A DNA stretch of 64,000 bases from contig NC_072895.1 in assembly GCF_027943255.1 (NCBI RefSeq), positions 81,904,001-81,968,000 on the forward strand, given 5' to 3'. Below the pieces are notes generated by a model. It was not told the DNA's origin. It saw only the letters and a list, made by a program, of their open reading frames with translations, and did not search any database. Both the position numbers and the translations under genes were made by a program. Shown piece after piece: positions 1 to 11,679 of the stretch (its first letter is position 1; each line of letters opens with the position of its first letter). The DNA comes from Anastrepha obliqua (Eukaryota > Arthropoda > Insecta > Diptera > Tephritidae).

Positions 1-338
1 ATATGCGACGTCATACTCACAGCGATTCTGTCACATTCGCTCAGATTAAAGTAGTAACACGATTGACTCCACCTTATTATTCTCTCCATTGTGACTTTTG
101 GGGTATCCCTCGCAACCCGAGTGGTGTGAACAGACGCGTTGCCATGCAGAAATACCATTCCACGCACTACAGATGGTCTGACTGAATCGGTAAACTAGAG
201 GGCACAGTACTGGCTGCTCATGATAGTTCCTTCAGGGAAGTTTACAAATAATTAGCCAAGAATCAAACCATCCAATTTCCATCTATTGCAGAGAGATACA
301 GAATGTAAATCGTCTATTCCCGATCCAAAAATTACCAT

Positions 339-517
339 TTAAGGGGGCAGCCTGCTTTAGAGGCTTCAAGAAATCGATTTTTTCGTGGATTTTTTTGGGA
401 AGGAAAGAAATATTTGATTGAAACGAAACTTTCACGTTAGGGAAGACATTTATGGGAAGACATTTATGCAAAAAAAAATCGATTTTTTGAAGCCTCTAAA
501 GCAGGCTCCCCCCTTAA
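339..517. mobile_element. Short TTAA-flanked MITE (179 bp)
   Basis: Two inverted arms begin at TTAAGGGGGCAGCCTGCTTT (339) and end at the complement (514-517 TTAA). The arms run about 45 bp and include a shared ATCGATTTTTT block. TTAA on both outer edges fits a TTAA target duplication, as in piggyBac-like or Kolobok-like transposons. There is no coding potential. Superfamily is uncertain because no transposase with these ends is present. Confidence 0.75.
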
Positions 518-866
518 GTTTGGCGTAGGCCGACCAGCGGCAGAGAAAATCAAACTGTCATGTAATTTTCGAAATATCGCTTAACAACCGGTTTTGAAGA
601 GAAACAAGGAGATCATAAAAATTTCTAATATCTGAAAAAAACCCGTCACCGATCAAAACAGGTGATACATAAAACTAAAGGTAATAATGCTGTGCATAAT
701 TTTTCAATAAAATCAAAGTGAAAAATTACAAAGTTAAAAAAATAGTTTTTTTTTTCAAAATATGAAACTTTTCGCTTACTATGTAAAATATATGCAAGAA
801 AAAGATATTCGAAAATTTATTTATATTAACATCAGCATGCCTAGAAAAAAATTAGAATATACATAA

Positions 867-1238
867 ATGAAAAAAAAAATTCCCATAGATGCACTTAGCG
901 AAATAGTAATAAGGGAAATCATGAAATACTACTACTACCATAAATACTACGCCTATAGGCAGCAAAAAACTTGGTTTTATTACACTTTACTACAGTTGCT
1001 TCTATATAACGACAGCAGAGCGAGGCTTAAATTTGTAGAAAAATACCAGTTTTGGGACGAGAAGTGGCAAGGGGTAATATTTCCTGAGGAGAAGAAGTTT
1101 CACCTTGATGGTCTCGGCGTTTACAAAAAATATTGTCACGACAAGCGAAAAGCCAAAGAAACGCGAATGACTCTAAACTTCGGCGGCGGTTCGCTAAAAA
1201 TTTGGGCTGCTATTTTAAATATATACCTGCTTCGTTAA
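867..1238 (+). pseudogene. Tc3-like transposase fragment
   Basis: Residues about 52-118 of this frame read like the catalytic-domain start of a Tc3-type Tc1/mariner transposase. They show a FWDEKWQGVIF stretch, then EEKKFHLDG, where the family has DEKKFNLDG with the first catalytic Asp, then a FGGGSLKIWAA segment. The Asp of the DEKKF motif is Glu here, so the copy would be inactive even if complete. The N-terminal 45 residues are Tyr-rich and not convincing. The second and third catalytic acidic residues are missing: the frame ends at 1238 and downstream sequence is unrelated. It is a decayed fragment with no clear TIRs. Confidence 0.65.
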
Positions 1239-2042
1239 GGTTTACCAAAGCTTTCCGCATAGTCATCTTTAAAAATTGGGTAATTTGCTCGAGAATTAGT
1301 TATTTATTAATTACAATATATATGATTCTTTCTACGGAACCGATCGCGCAAACACATTATTTTTAGTAAGCGATTTTAACAAGCGATAATTTTTCGAACC
1401 CTTTCGGACTCTTTATTGCGTCTCATGGATCCAATAGGCTGATTAATTTTGGAAATTTGTATCGTCACATCATCAAGGTGTTGCTCTCTTATGTCCCTTT
1501 GTACCTGGCTAAATGGTCGATTGTGAGTTTTCCCTAGCTCTTGTTGGCTCAGTTATGTTCATTGCGAGTTTAATGATGTGGTCCTTGTCTCTACGAATCA
1601 CAGGTCCCTATCATCTTAGCCTGCTCGCTTTCATTTTCTCCGAGATTGATGAAACTTAACTTTGTAAGAGCTTATGAACTAAAAAATAAATAACAAACAG
1701 TTTTAAATGATTAATTTAATTGTTAGGATTAATATCACATTGAAATAAAAAAACAAGCATTCAAATTATTAAATAAATATTCCGAATAAAAAATGGTATT
1801 TTTATTATATAGTGTTTGGGTCTAGGTGCTGTCTGGGGTAAGTTTAAAGTGGGTGTCTTCGTTTCGGGGAAGAATGTTTTTACCGTCCTAAAAATATGAT
1901 GCCCTTCTAGGGTTAAATTAAACAAAAAAATAAAATTGTAATGGCATTAGAATAAAGCCTCAAAATGCATGTTTTTCCTCTTCTTTGGATTTGTTTTGCT
2001 TCTGTGCAGATTTTACGGCATGGGTTGGCATAATTTTGTATA
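1239..2042. other. AT-rich interval without recognised gene
   Basis: No coding pattern, TIR or tandem repeat recognised in this stretch between the Tc3-like fragment and the mariner. The 1380-1680 part is less AT-rich and may be LINE-derived, but no motif supports that. Confidence 0.4.
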
Positions 2043-2972
2043 GCTTCTGCTCAAATATGAACGAGACTTTATCAATAAAACGGTCCGCGGATGACATATG
2101 GCAAAAATAAATTTTTTGTTGGATGGTAGGACTGTTATAAGCTTACATTTCAGCGTGATATGTCACATAGTTTGTTTTCTGTGTAACAAGTCAAGCTCGA
2201 GTGTGTTTTTCGAATTTAACGATTTAACGTTAAATTTTCTTCAAAAAGAACAACGCAAAACTGTCGCTAAGGAAATGCTCGCCATGACTGATACGGACAT
2301 CCGGCACATCATAACTGGTGACGAGACTTGGGTTTATGAGTATGACGTCGAAACAGCCCAACAATCATAGGAATGGCGCTCCCCGGAGGAGCCGAAACCC
2401 AAAAAACCACGCCAAAGTCGCTCAAAAATTAAGCTTATGCTGAGTGTTTTTTTCGATTACGAAGGTGTGATGCACTCGGAGTTCTTTCCGCAAGGCCGAT
2501 CGGTTAACGCTGAATATTATTTAGACGTTTTAAAGCGTTTGCGCGAGAACATTCGTCTTAAAAGGAAGGAATTGTGGGACAACAAGTCATGGTTTTTGCA
2601 TCACGATAATACACCAGCTCACACATCACGCCTTGTTCGCGATTATTTGAACAAAAATAATGTTAATATCGTTCCGCAAGCACCGTATTCGCCTGATATG
2701 GCTTCATGTGACTTTTTCCTGTTTCACAAGCTCAAGTTGCCGCTCCGTGGAAAACATTTTGAGACAATTGAAGTCGTAAAAGAGAATTCGTAGAAGGAAC
2801 TGAAATCCATACCGAAATCGGCCTTCCAGAAATGCTATGATGATTAGAAAAAACGTTGGCAAATGTGTACCGCCTCCAATGGTGATTACTTTGACGGAGA
2901 TAAAATAAAAATTGAACAATAATTAACCGTTTGTGTTTTATTAAATCAGTCTCGTTCATATTTGAGCAGAAG
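2043..2972 (+). mobile_element. Mariner element, internally deleted
   Basis: The ends are a near-perfect inverted repeat: CTTCTGCTCAAATATGAACG on the left, and its complement ending at 2972. A TA follows on the right (2973-2974); on the left TA is separated by one extra G. At about 930 bp the element is some 350 bp shorter than a usual mariner, and the N-terminal half of the transposase is missing. Another copy of the same 5' end lies at 14565-14740, so the family is present more than once in this window. Confidence 0.85.
2248..2825 (+). pseudogene. Mariner transposase C-terminal two thirds (DD34D), broken
   Basis: The reading frame shows the mariner catalytic triad: TGDETWVYEYD (first Asp, near 2320), HHDNTPAHTS (second) and YSPDMASCDFF (third). 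There are exactly 34 residues between the second and third Asp. A TAG at 2368-2370 and another stop after KENS (about 2793) interrupt the frame. The HTH N-terminus is lost, with an unrelated leader joined near 2240. Known mariner transposases are about 345 aa and cut and paste at TA. This copy is catalytically dead as it stands, although all three Asp codons survive. Confidence 0.85.
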
Positions 2973-3129
2973 TATATCTAAAAGTAAAGAGCAACAGGCA
3001 CGAGAATGAATCAGCAGATATAGAAAACAGAGAAAATGTGTACATTTGCCACATTTGCTTTGGCTGCATTTTTTAGTGGAATTTGGCGCACAGGCACCGC
3101 TCTTTCGTAAGTTTATAAAACTTATATCA

Positions 3130-3760
3130 GAATAGAATAGAATAGAATGGAATAGAATAGAATAGAATAGAATAGAATAGAATAGAATAGAATAGAATAG
3201 AATAGAATAGAATAGAATAGAATAGAATAGAATAGAATAGAATAGAATAGAATAGAATAGAATAGAATAGAATAGAATAGAATAGAATAGAATAGAATAG
3301 AATAGAATAGAATAGAATAGAATAGAATAGAATAGAATAGAATAGAATAGAATAGAATAGAATAGAATAGAATAGAATAGAATAGAATAGAATAGAATAG
3401 AATAGAATAGAATAGAATAGAATAGAATAGAATAGAATAGAATAGAATAGAATAGAATAGAATAGAATAGAATAGAATAGAATAGAATAGAATAGAATAG
3501 AATAGAATAGAATAGAATAGAATAGAATAGAATAGAATAGAATAGAATAGAATAGAATAGAATAGAATAGAATAGAATAGAATAGAATAGAATAGAATAG
3601 AATAGAATAGAATAGAATAGAATAGAATAGAATAGAATAGAATAGAATAGAATAGAATAGAATGGAATAGAATAGAATAGAATAGAATAGAATAGAATAG
3701 AATAGAATAGAATAGAATAGAATAGAATAGAATAGAATAGAATAGAATAGAATAGAATAT
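3130..3760. repeat. AATAG pentanucleotide array, about 126 units
   Basis: About 630 bp of near-perfect tandem AATAG. Only two obvious variant units carry AATGG (near 3148 and 3663). Because 5 is not a multiple of 3, all frames stay open on one strand, which gives a spurious 286-residue frame with FYSIL periodicity. AATAG is one of the simple satellites known in Drosophila. High uniformity suggests recent expansion or continuing homogenisation. Confidence 0.97.
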
Positions 3761-4082
3761 GCGGCAATAGCCTTAAAGGTCGTCTGTCGGAATAAAATAA
3801 ATTCATTTACAATTAATTCTCTGTACTTTAAAGCACCAGTTATTTAAGAAACTAGCTTTTTCCAAGACTCAACATTTTTTCATTCCACACATTCCCTACA
3901 TCATAATTTGTCACTACATCATAATTGTCCAAAGTTGTTTTCTGGAAATTTGCAACACGGAATTGTACGTTTATATTTTAGGACTTTGCTTTTCAAGATG
4001 TAGAAATTCCTCTAATGGTCTTGAAATCAAAAAATGTGATACAGCTTTTGTAAAAATAATATAATAAATCTAAAGGTCCAAA

Positions 4083-4690
4083 TTCCGGAGCTCATTGAAA
4101 AACCCGCTGCTCTGATTATCACACATTGAAAAAAGACTTGCATGGGCTAAGGCGAAATCGGAACTGAATGTATTAATCACGGATGAATCTTCCTTTTGAG
4201 CGAATAGTTGCATAAGTAGGTCCTGGTGTACTGCTGATAATCGATAACTGCAACGAACTGTTGACCATCCAGTTAAAGTTCATAACTTCGGCTGCTTCTG
4301 CCAGTTTATTTCTGATTACCGCCAATTCGAATGCAGTTTTCACCAACACAATTTACTAAAAAAGATTTTTACCGTCAGCTGCGCAGAGGTTTGGAGGAAC
4401 TAACCAACCTTGTATTTTATAAGAAAACAACCAACCCAAGTATCGAAGCCGCAGATGTGTCGAATACAAACAGCAAATTTTGATTGAAAAGTTGGATTGG
4501 CCTTTGCAGTCGCCTAATGCCAACCATATTGAAAAAGTTTGGGCAATAGTTAAGCAAAACTTAAAAGAATAGAAAATTATGGACGATCAAAGATTTATAA
4601 AGGCGAATTCGGCTGATTTGGAGCCGACTGATTTGCCATAACTTGCACAGCAATTAACACAAAATATGATTCGAAGATAAGGAACCATTA
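4083..4690 (+). pseudogene. Tc1-like transposase remnant
   Basis: Decayed frames retain several Tc1 landmarks in the right order: LITDESSF (first Asp region, near 4175), HNFGCF (near 4280) and LDWPLQSPNANHIEKVWAIV (near 4490-4550). In the last of these the family has the SPDLNPIEN motif with the catalytic Glu. The Glu of IEK is present, but frames shift several times and stops intervene. It is an old DD34E-type copy with no clear TIRs. Confidence 0.7.
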
Positions 4691-5037
4691 TTACAAAAGA
4701 TGCAGACTAAATATTTTATTGAATATATTGGGCATACTAAATATTATAAGCCCATGTAATGTAGTTTGTTAAACACGAATTGGCCAAATAGTTTCCAAGG
4801 CGGTCAGGCTTCTATTAGACAGATTGCAAATAAACTTTTTAATTTTACGTTCAAATGTTCGTGCTGATCGTTCTACAAACACTTAAATTTATTGTACCGG
4901 AGGTCGAGTTTCTTTTTTAACAATTTTGATACCTCTCGCAAATTGAGGGTGGAAAATCTATTTACGAATAAATTTACTAAAATTAGCTAACTTCATTTGC
5001 TTAGAATTTAGTATTAACACCGATAACAATGTGAGCC

Positions 5038-5545
5038 TTGAAATCCTACGGAGAATCTCCCTTGCCAACAAGTGCTACCTTGGACGAACAATTGACGAAC
5101 AAAACTAACATTTTGGTGGAAGTCATACCCGTCCTAACATATGGCGCAGAAGCTTTGACAATGACAACATCCCTGGGAAAAAGAAAGATTCTGCGAAGGT
5201 TTTTGGATCTTTGCTCGTTGGCAACGGCGAATATCGTAGACGATGGAACGATGAGCTGTATGAGCTTTATGACGGCATAGACATAGCGCAGCGAATAAAG
5301 AACCAGCGGCTACTTTGGCTGGGTTAGGTTGTTCGATTGGATACAAACGCTCCCGCTCTGAAAGTATTCGATATTCTAGGAGGGAGGGCCTCCTCTGCAT
5401 TGGAAAGACGAGGTAGAGATGGACTTTGCTACACTTTGTGTGCCCAATTGGCGTTGGTTAGTACGAGAAAGAAACGGTGCGCTTTGTTAAACTCGGTCAA
5501 AATCGCGTAAGCGCTTATGGCGCCAATCAAGTAGAAGAAGTAAAG
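5038..5545 (+). pseudogene. LINE reverse transcriptase, C-terminal tail
   Basis: The segment VIPVLTYGAEALTM (from about 5125), then after a shift ELYELYDGIDIAQRIKNQRL (about 5250), then WLG and LKVFDILGG, is the thumb-to-tail region of insect non-LTR reverse transcriptases. Those normally read LTYGAEAW, ELYELY and RLRWLGHV. The palm with its catalytic Asp pair is absent. It ends in an AAGTAGAAGAAGT tail, typical of a LINE 3' terminus. This is a 5'-truncated dead insertion. Related tails occur at 7195-7975 and 27960-28190. Confidence 0.75.
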
Positions 5546-5979
5546 TAGTTCAATTTCGCAACAAAAAAAATGCCACTCAACCTCTTTCCTTGGTTTTTGA
5601 AAATGATATTCTTGGCAAGAATAGTTTCACGATATTTTTTGACTAAGTTATGAGCATTTAAAAAAAAAATTTCTTATATGTATAATTAAAAAAAAATCGA
5701 TTTTCAGCCAAAAAACAAAATTGCCGATAAATCTTGAAAAAAATTTTTTTCGGGCGAACAAAAAAATACGTGTCTCATTATTTGACCAGAGAGCAACATA
5801 TTTGAGTTACATCGAAATCGAAGATTCTGACCCGAATAGCCCGGTTGAATTGAATTGGAAAGCATCACCATTCATAAATTTAATATCTACTTCATAAAAT
5901 ATGACTTTAATAAAAAATGAGAAAAAAACCTCGAAGTTGAAAGACCCTGTATATCGCACGTCTACTATTGAATGCCACT

Positions 5980-6737
5980 TAAGGGGTTATATACCTTGTG
6001 GTCCGGTGAAATTAGCGAAAGTTGGGTTTTTTTTAAAGATATGTGGCAATAATTTTATTGTATAAAAGTTTTTATTATTGGATCTTACAATGTTTAAAGA
6101 AAAAAAAAGGCTTTGTTTGTGTAAAAATATTTAAAAATGGCGGAGTTATGGCGTTTTCCCCCAAGACCCTTTTTTTGGAAGAGGCTTGCGGTGGACGCGA
6201 TTCAAGTCCACCAAGTCAACTGAAATCAAAAAATCGAAAAGATTTCATTAGTATAGGGTTATATCTTCTTAGTGAACGATCAATATATTAAATATTTTGA
6301 TTTTTGTGAAAATAGGAACATGTTTTTAAAAAACTCCACTTCTACAGTCCTAAAATTGGCATTAAAAAATTCATATCTGCAAAATAAAAATTTATACATA
6401 AAAAGTTGATCGGTCACTAAGAGGCGACATCAATTACGAACAATTTAAAAAAAAATTATAAAAATCGGTTGAATACTTTTTTTGCAATCGCGTCCACCGC
6501 AAAAGCATTTTTGGAAAAACACGTTTTTGAGATAATCGCGTTTAAAGTTTCAAGCGCCGCATGAGGCCGTACGCTCAGGACGTGACGACGCACAATTTAA
6601 AACGCTGTAACTTTCGATCTATTGCTCAGATCTCTATGAAATTTTTGGAAAATGTTCTCAAGGGATTGTACTTTACGATAAAGAAATAAAATTTATTTTG
6701 ATTTTTTTTGAAAAACACATGGTATATAACCCCTTAA
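5980..6737. mobile_element. TTAA-flanked MITE (758 bp)
   Basis: Ends are TTAAGGGGTTATATACC (5980) and the exact complement finishing at 6737. TTAA at both borders is consistent with a TTAA target duplication. The interior is AT-rich, carries GCGTCCACCGC blocks near both ends (about 6194 and 6489), and has no credible coding frame. It belongs to the same structural class as the elements at 339, 15198 and 49538, with different internal sequence. Confidence 0.8.
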
Positions 6738-7136
6738 TAAAGCATTTTGTTTTTACGCTTGGCTGGTTGGTGACTACAGGTAAGTTAGTCATTCACTGAA
6801 TGACACAGCAAAGCTCTGCAGATAGCTGGGTTTGTATGTGCGTGTGTATGTATGTATAAACATGAAATTAGAAAAGAGTAAATGTTGTTGTTAGTTTTAT
6901 GTATTTAATTGGTTAATGATTAATTGGGAATGACTTGGCAAATTTAAATTTAAAACGGCTCGTAACTTAGGAGAAATGAGACGGAAGAGAATTTGAGTGA
7001 ATGAGCACCAAACAGTTCATGGAAATGCACTGCGCTGCGGAAAAGTTGATACGGGCGAAACTAATTAGAACTTGAAGTGCAATGGTAAATTTATAAAGAT
7101 ATGTACATATTTATGTATACGGGTACTTCACTAAAT
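6738..7136. other. Interval without recognised gene
   Basis: About 400 bp with TGTATG-type low-complexity sequence near 6830 and no coding or TIR signal that I can identify. Confidence 0.4.
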
Positions 7137-8398
7137 ATGGGGTGTTTTTTAAGAGCTTTAGAACTTCAAATAATAATACAAAACAGAAATATTGAAGCGA
7201 TGCATTGTTCAGAAAATTAGTACACCTTTCAAGTTAACTACTTTGATTCTCTGCACATTGTCGAACATAACAAGCATATTGCTGGTACAAAGAAGCCTAT
7301 CAGACCCATTCCAAGTCATATCTGGTGCAATACAAGGAGACGTATTATCATCTTTAATTTTTAATATGACTACAGGCAGGAAAACTCTTACACGCGTCTC
7401 TAAAGTTGTTGGTAAAAATCTAAAAGCTCTAGGACTATTGAGAAAACTAAATACATGATTCGATCAGCAAACAACCCTGCCCGCGCTAATCTAATTATAA
7501 ACAACTTTGTTTCCGAAAACATCAATAAATTTAAATACTTGGGTTTTAAACTATCGGCAGACAAAGACTCGGCAGTAGCCATTAACGACAGAATCCAAAT
7601 AAGGCCTATTATTCTAACATAAAACTATTTAAATCAAATGATTTATCCTCACATATGGCATAGAAATATGGACGCTAAAAACAAATGGTATTCATCAGCT
7701 GCTGTGCTTCGAAGGGCGCGTCATAAGGAAAATATACACCGCCTTTGCAAAAACAATGAAATGGAAGAAATTCTTCAAAGACAAACGATTTATCAAAGAC
7801 CAACGGATTAGATGGGTTGGGCACGTACTGCGGAAGGAGGAAGAAAAAAAGGCGCCCTCGAAAGAGATGGTTAGATGATATCTTAAGCAAATGAACGTAC
7901 GCAACTGGAGATATGAAGACATGGATAGAATAAAGTGGAGAAAAATTGTTGTTCACAGACTGTGAAGCTAAGATAATTTCATGGATTTATTTTTAGAATT
8001 TGATATCCGGCATATGTCCGTCGTGGCTACGAGTTGCATGTTTCATTCGATTAGTTAAGTTTGTGACATCTATTTCCAATAAATCTGGTCGCATGGCGAG
8101 TATTTAAAAAAATAGATTGTCAAGCGCGCGGTTTTGGAAAGAAATACGCCATTCACAGTAACGGGATCTTCCTCATTTCGAAAGAAATAAATACCGATGA
8201 CGGCACCAGTGCTCGAAGAATTTCGCATATGGATTTTTTTTTTCAATTTGGATGCGTTATTTTGACGTTGAACGCTTCTACGATGACTGGCTAAACTTTA
8301 CTAAACAGAAGTGCCCATACAGTTTGCCATTCTCAGCTGTCAGCCCATAGTTATCGATATCAATAGTTCTCATGTATTGTAGCTAAAAAAACACCCGA
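7137..8398 (-). mobile_element. DD41D mariner-like remnant split by a LINE fragment
   Basis: The left end GGGGTGTTTTTTAAGAGCTT (7140) and right end GCTAAAAAAACACCCGATA (8382-8400) form the imperfect TIR typical of DD41D-type elements. On the minus strand, 8210-8140 encodes a GIYFFRNEEDPVTVNG stretch, matching the PFFFENE..VTVNG block of the family. The segment 8065-7985 encodes NRMKHATR..DGHMPDI, like its C-terminus. The core with the catalytic residues is deleted. A plus-strand LINE tail (7195-7975) sits between the C-terminus and the 3' TIR, so the LINE inserted later. Confidence 0.6.
7195..7975 (+). pseudogene. LINE reverse transcriptase fragment nested in DNA transposon
   Basis: Frames read SDPFQVISGAIQGDVLSSLI (RT block before the catalytic YADD), then NKFKYLGFKLSADKDSA (family KYLG..S motif, near 7530), LTYGIEIWTL (near 7650) and RIRWVGHVLRKEEE (near 7810). 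It ends MDRIKWRKIVV at about 7955. This is the C-terminal half of a non-LTR RT with at least three frame changes. The YADD box itself is deleted between GDVLSSLIFN and the KYLG region. It is 5' truncated, as expected for target-primed insertions. Confidence 0.8.
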
Positions 8399-8651
8399 TA
8401 CAAAACAGAGACATTTTGAAATATCATTAGCCAGATGATAGAATCAAACTCTATATAAAATAATCAAACTTAAGTAAATATTTAATCACAATTGCTATCT
8501 CGACTAGTAGCAGAGAACAAGTCATAGCTGATATTGCAAGTTGAGATTTCCCACACTGAAATTATTTTATAAATAAGAAAGAACTATACGAGTATTGCAT
8601 ATATTTTTTTATGGCTCGTAAAGTGGGTGATATATTTACCGCTTTACGGCG

Positions 8652-9205
8652 CTAATAAAGCGTTTTTCAGTAAGAGCGCTTCAACTTTTGAACTTTTTTG
8701 AATAAAACACAAACGGTTTGACTTTTTTAACTAATTTTTTTTTATTATCGAGTTTGAACATATACATTTACATAAGTATGAAATTCGATTTCTTTTGCAT
8801 GACCACCGCATGCACGTTTTACGAAGTCCAATCGTTGAACCCAATTTCCGACCACTCCTTTGCATAAATCGGCCGAAATTCCAGCAATTTCGCTTTCAAT
8901 ATTGGCTCTGAGCTCACAAATCGTCGCCGGCTTGTTACTGTAGACCAATGACTTCACATAACCCCAAAACGGGACGGCTTGTTAAATGGACGTAAAATGG
9001 CCGTAATGCTCTTAAAGTAGCAGCAACAGAATGATTATTTTCATAAAAAATTTGCACGATTTGCAATCGTTGCTCAAGTGTGTAGCGTTCCATGATGAAA
9101 TGTATACTAAGGAAGTTTACAAATGACAAGCGAAACATAAAAAATATTGCGTCGTTCGCCCCCCCTATCGGAAAAAAGTTGAAGCGCACCTATTGAATAA
9201 CCCTA
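8652..9205 (-). mobile_element. Mariner-like deletion derivative, copy A
   Basis: The right end TAGGGTTATTCAATAGGTGC (complement at 9186-9205) and a decayed left end with GAGCGCTTCAACTTTTGAAC (8674) bound a 550-bp element. Minus-strand frames give the HTH start MERYTLEQRLQIVQIFYENN (9093 down) and, past a deletion, the C-terminal VYSNKPATICELRANIESEI..NWVQRLDFV. The catalytic core is missing. A second, shorter derivative lies at 56304-56702, in the opposite orientation. Confidence 0.8.
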
Positions 9206-9379
9206 TATATGAATAATACACTTTTTACTCATTCGTAAACAAAAAAAAAAAAAGTAGAATCAACTTTGTCTGCTGTATTTGAAGTAGCCGTTGCGCGAAA
9301 TAACGGTAGTTTTGATATGCGAGTAAAGGAGTAAAGCCACAGTGCACAAGGTAATACAAAAAAGGAGAAAAGGATCGAA

Positions 9380-10110
9380 AATAAGCAGAGATCAGACCGT
9401 CTTAGGAGTTAACTTCCTGAGGGAGATGATCGCCTTATCAAAAGAACAAGGGAATTTGATATAAGGCACGTGTTGCTAGAAAAAAGGTTTTTGTCAGTGA
9501 TCCTAAAGAAATAAAACGTTCGAACTTGCCAGAAGTTACCAACTTAAAGAATTTGACTTCTGGGACAAAGTAGAAGAAGTAGGGGTGGAAATATAATATT
9601 TTCGAACTAGAATTAAATCCAAGAAATACAACTAAAACGGTCAAGCATGGAGATGGAAGCGTAATGATATGAGGCTGCAGTCCCCATCAGGCGTTGGCAA
9701 TTTTGTTTTATTGATGAAATAATGGCAAAAGAAGTCGTTTAAATCCTTCAAGAAAACTTGTTACAAGCGCTGAAAAAAATGGGATTGTCTGGTGGATTTT
9801 ATTTCCAGCGTGTTTGGGAACACACCGCGCACATATTGAAGATGTGGCTAATACATAAAGTACCTCAATTGTTATCCACGCCTCCACAGAGCCCAGATAT
9901 GAACCCTATATAGCATTTATGCAAAAACGGATAAGGAAACACTACATAGCTTCCAAAAATCAAATTAAAAGCTTGCACCAAGTCGAATGGCACAATATAA
10001 ATTCGGATTATACAAAAAACTTGATTCACTCAATGCCTGGATAAAAGAAGTTATTCGATTACGAGGCCATCCTACTAGATATTAAATGTAATTTTTCTCA
10101 AATTGTTATT
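9380..10110 (+). pseudogene. Tc1-like transposase remnant (catalytic Glu replaced by stop)
   Basis: Frames in order: QLKEFDFWDKVEEVGVEI (near 9530), TKTVKHGDGSVMI (near 9640), HTAHILKMWLIHKVPQLL (near 9830), TPPQSPDMNPI (near 9885) and HSMPG near 10030. In the last large motif the family has SPDLNPIEHLW. Here the Glu codon is TAG (tatagcatt, about 9910), so the DD34E catalytic Glu is lost. Many frame changes mark it as an old copy. A TIR pair was not found. Confidence 0.75.
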
Positions 10111-10374
10111 AAACTTTTTCATACCTAAATACTTTATTGCAAGAGTGTCAGCACTTTGGCTGTGCGAATTTTCACATTATCTCTGGTTTTTTCCTTCTTA
10201 TTGGAGAATGAGATAGTTTATAATTTATACTTTCTTATATTTCACACGGTAATAATTGGATATATTTCATTTTTAATAAAGTATTAAAATACTCAAACAC
10301 CTTTGTGATATTTTTTATGAAACATCTTCGAAGTGGTAGGGTATCAAGACTTCTGCTGTACACTGCATGTATAC

Positions 10375-10505
10375 TGTGGGCAAAAAATTAGGTGAATTTG
10401 GTTGTAAAATGAAAAATCTTTACTTATTTTTGTAAATCAATTTCATTCCCTTCAAAATAATCCCCTCTCGATGAAATGCAATTATGCCAACGATTTCGTC
10501 TTCGT
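10375..10505 (-). mobile_element. Mariner 3' end remnant
   Basis: On the minus strand 10500-10435 encodes RWHNCISSRGDYFEGNEIDL, the signature C-terminus of DD34D mariner transposases (RWxxCI..xGDYFEGD). An AT-rich 3' UTR and a possible terminus near 10378 (CAAAAAATTAGGTGAATTTG) follow. Upstream, 10506-10790 could be mariner-derived but shows no clear motif. Confidence 0.6.
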
Positions 10506-10831
10506 TATGTTCCAGCAAAATATCGCCCTCGTCAAATCGGTCCAAAAGCTTTTTTGCGTACCCTATGGCAACCGCCAAGCTTATTCGTGAGACCTATAGT
10601 ACGGAAATGGTTCCAATTGAGTTCTTGTTTAATGAATTATGAGCTTGACCATTTCCATGGTTTTATCGATGTTTTTGACGATTGGACTACTAGAGTGTGC
10701 CTTGTCTTCGATGCTGAATTACAAGTACGATTAACCTTCTCTAAAACGCCCTACAACAAGCAAAGCATACATCTTCAAATATGACCCACAAGAGGCAGCT
10801 AGCGGAAGGCTCTCAGACTTTTGTACTTACC

Positions 10832-11057
10832 CAAGGTGGATTTAATAAGGTGACAGCATTCACCCAGCTGAATTTTTCGCCGTAGGGATGGCTTACGTCA
10901 AAATGATATGCTTTGTTTGTATGTATTGGTATGTTTACATTCGTATGTTTACATTTGCTTGCTGATTTTGACATGATGTTTGCACCAAACGCAACAACAA
11001 ATACATGTAGGGTTTTACTTATATGTGTTTGCTGTCACCTGTAATAAATTCGCCTTG
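10832..11057. mobile_element. MITE with 27-bp TIRs and 9-bp target duplication
   Basis: The left terminus CAAGGTGGATTTAATAAGGT (10832) and right terminus, whose complement reads CAAGGCGAATTTATTACAGG, are about 27-bp TIRs ending in GTGACAGCA. GTACTTACC is repeated exactly on both sides (10823-10831 and 11058-11066). A 9-bp duplication points to a Mutator-like or Merlin-like mover, though 8 bp is possible if one terminal base is shared. No ORF. Confidence 0.8.
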
Positions 11058-11679
11058 GTACTTACCCTATTATTTATCACACACAACTACAGCGAATCTG
11101 GGAGAGTTGATAGCACTTAAGCAACAGCAAAATTTACATGTACTTTGTTATTGCAAAATTTATTTTTATTGTTAAGGAGAACATAAACAAATAAACAAAG
11201 CATCAACAAAGAAGCCGGTCACTTTGTTAATCTACGAGTATACACAGAATCGCAAAAACAACTGCTCTAGTGCTAGCACCTTGTACGCCATTATTTTACT
11301 CTGTTTATATTATCACTTGGCTTTTTATCATCCTCAATTCATTTGTATACATTTTTATTTATTTTCCAAAGCTCTATTTGCCCGCCGCTGAAAAATAAAC
11401 AAGAGGGATTGACGAATTGTTTTCTGAAATCAAGGGAGCCCATTCATAGCCGCTCATTTACGACTTAAATACACGTTTTTGAAATATGGTAATAATATCC
11501 AAAAGTTTAAAACAGTAGAAACCATGTTGTTGTTTTGTTTGATAGGATATAATATTGTAGTTGTATATAAACGCTGCGTGTAAAATATTTACAAACATTA
11601 TTTTTGGAAAAAATACGCGAATATTCCTAACAAATTATGGTTGATTACGAAGCTGGTTTCAGAGCAAACTAGTCTGCAA
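11058..11679. other. AT-rich interval without recognised gene
   Basis: Nothing recognised beyond the MITE target duplication at the left edge. Confidence 0.4.

Noticed and set aside
2946..3806. 286-codon frame on the minus strand
   Set aside because: It is the translation of the AATAG repeat with FYSIL periodicity; no composition or start context of a gene.
10506..10790. Mariner core next to the 10375-10505 3' end
   Set aside because: Minus-strand frames show no HTH or catalytic motif strong enough to claim.
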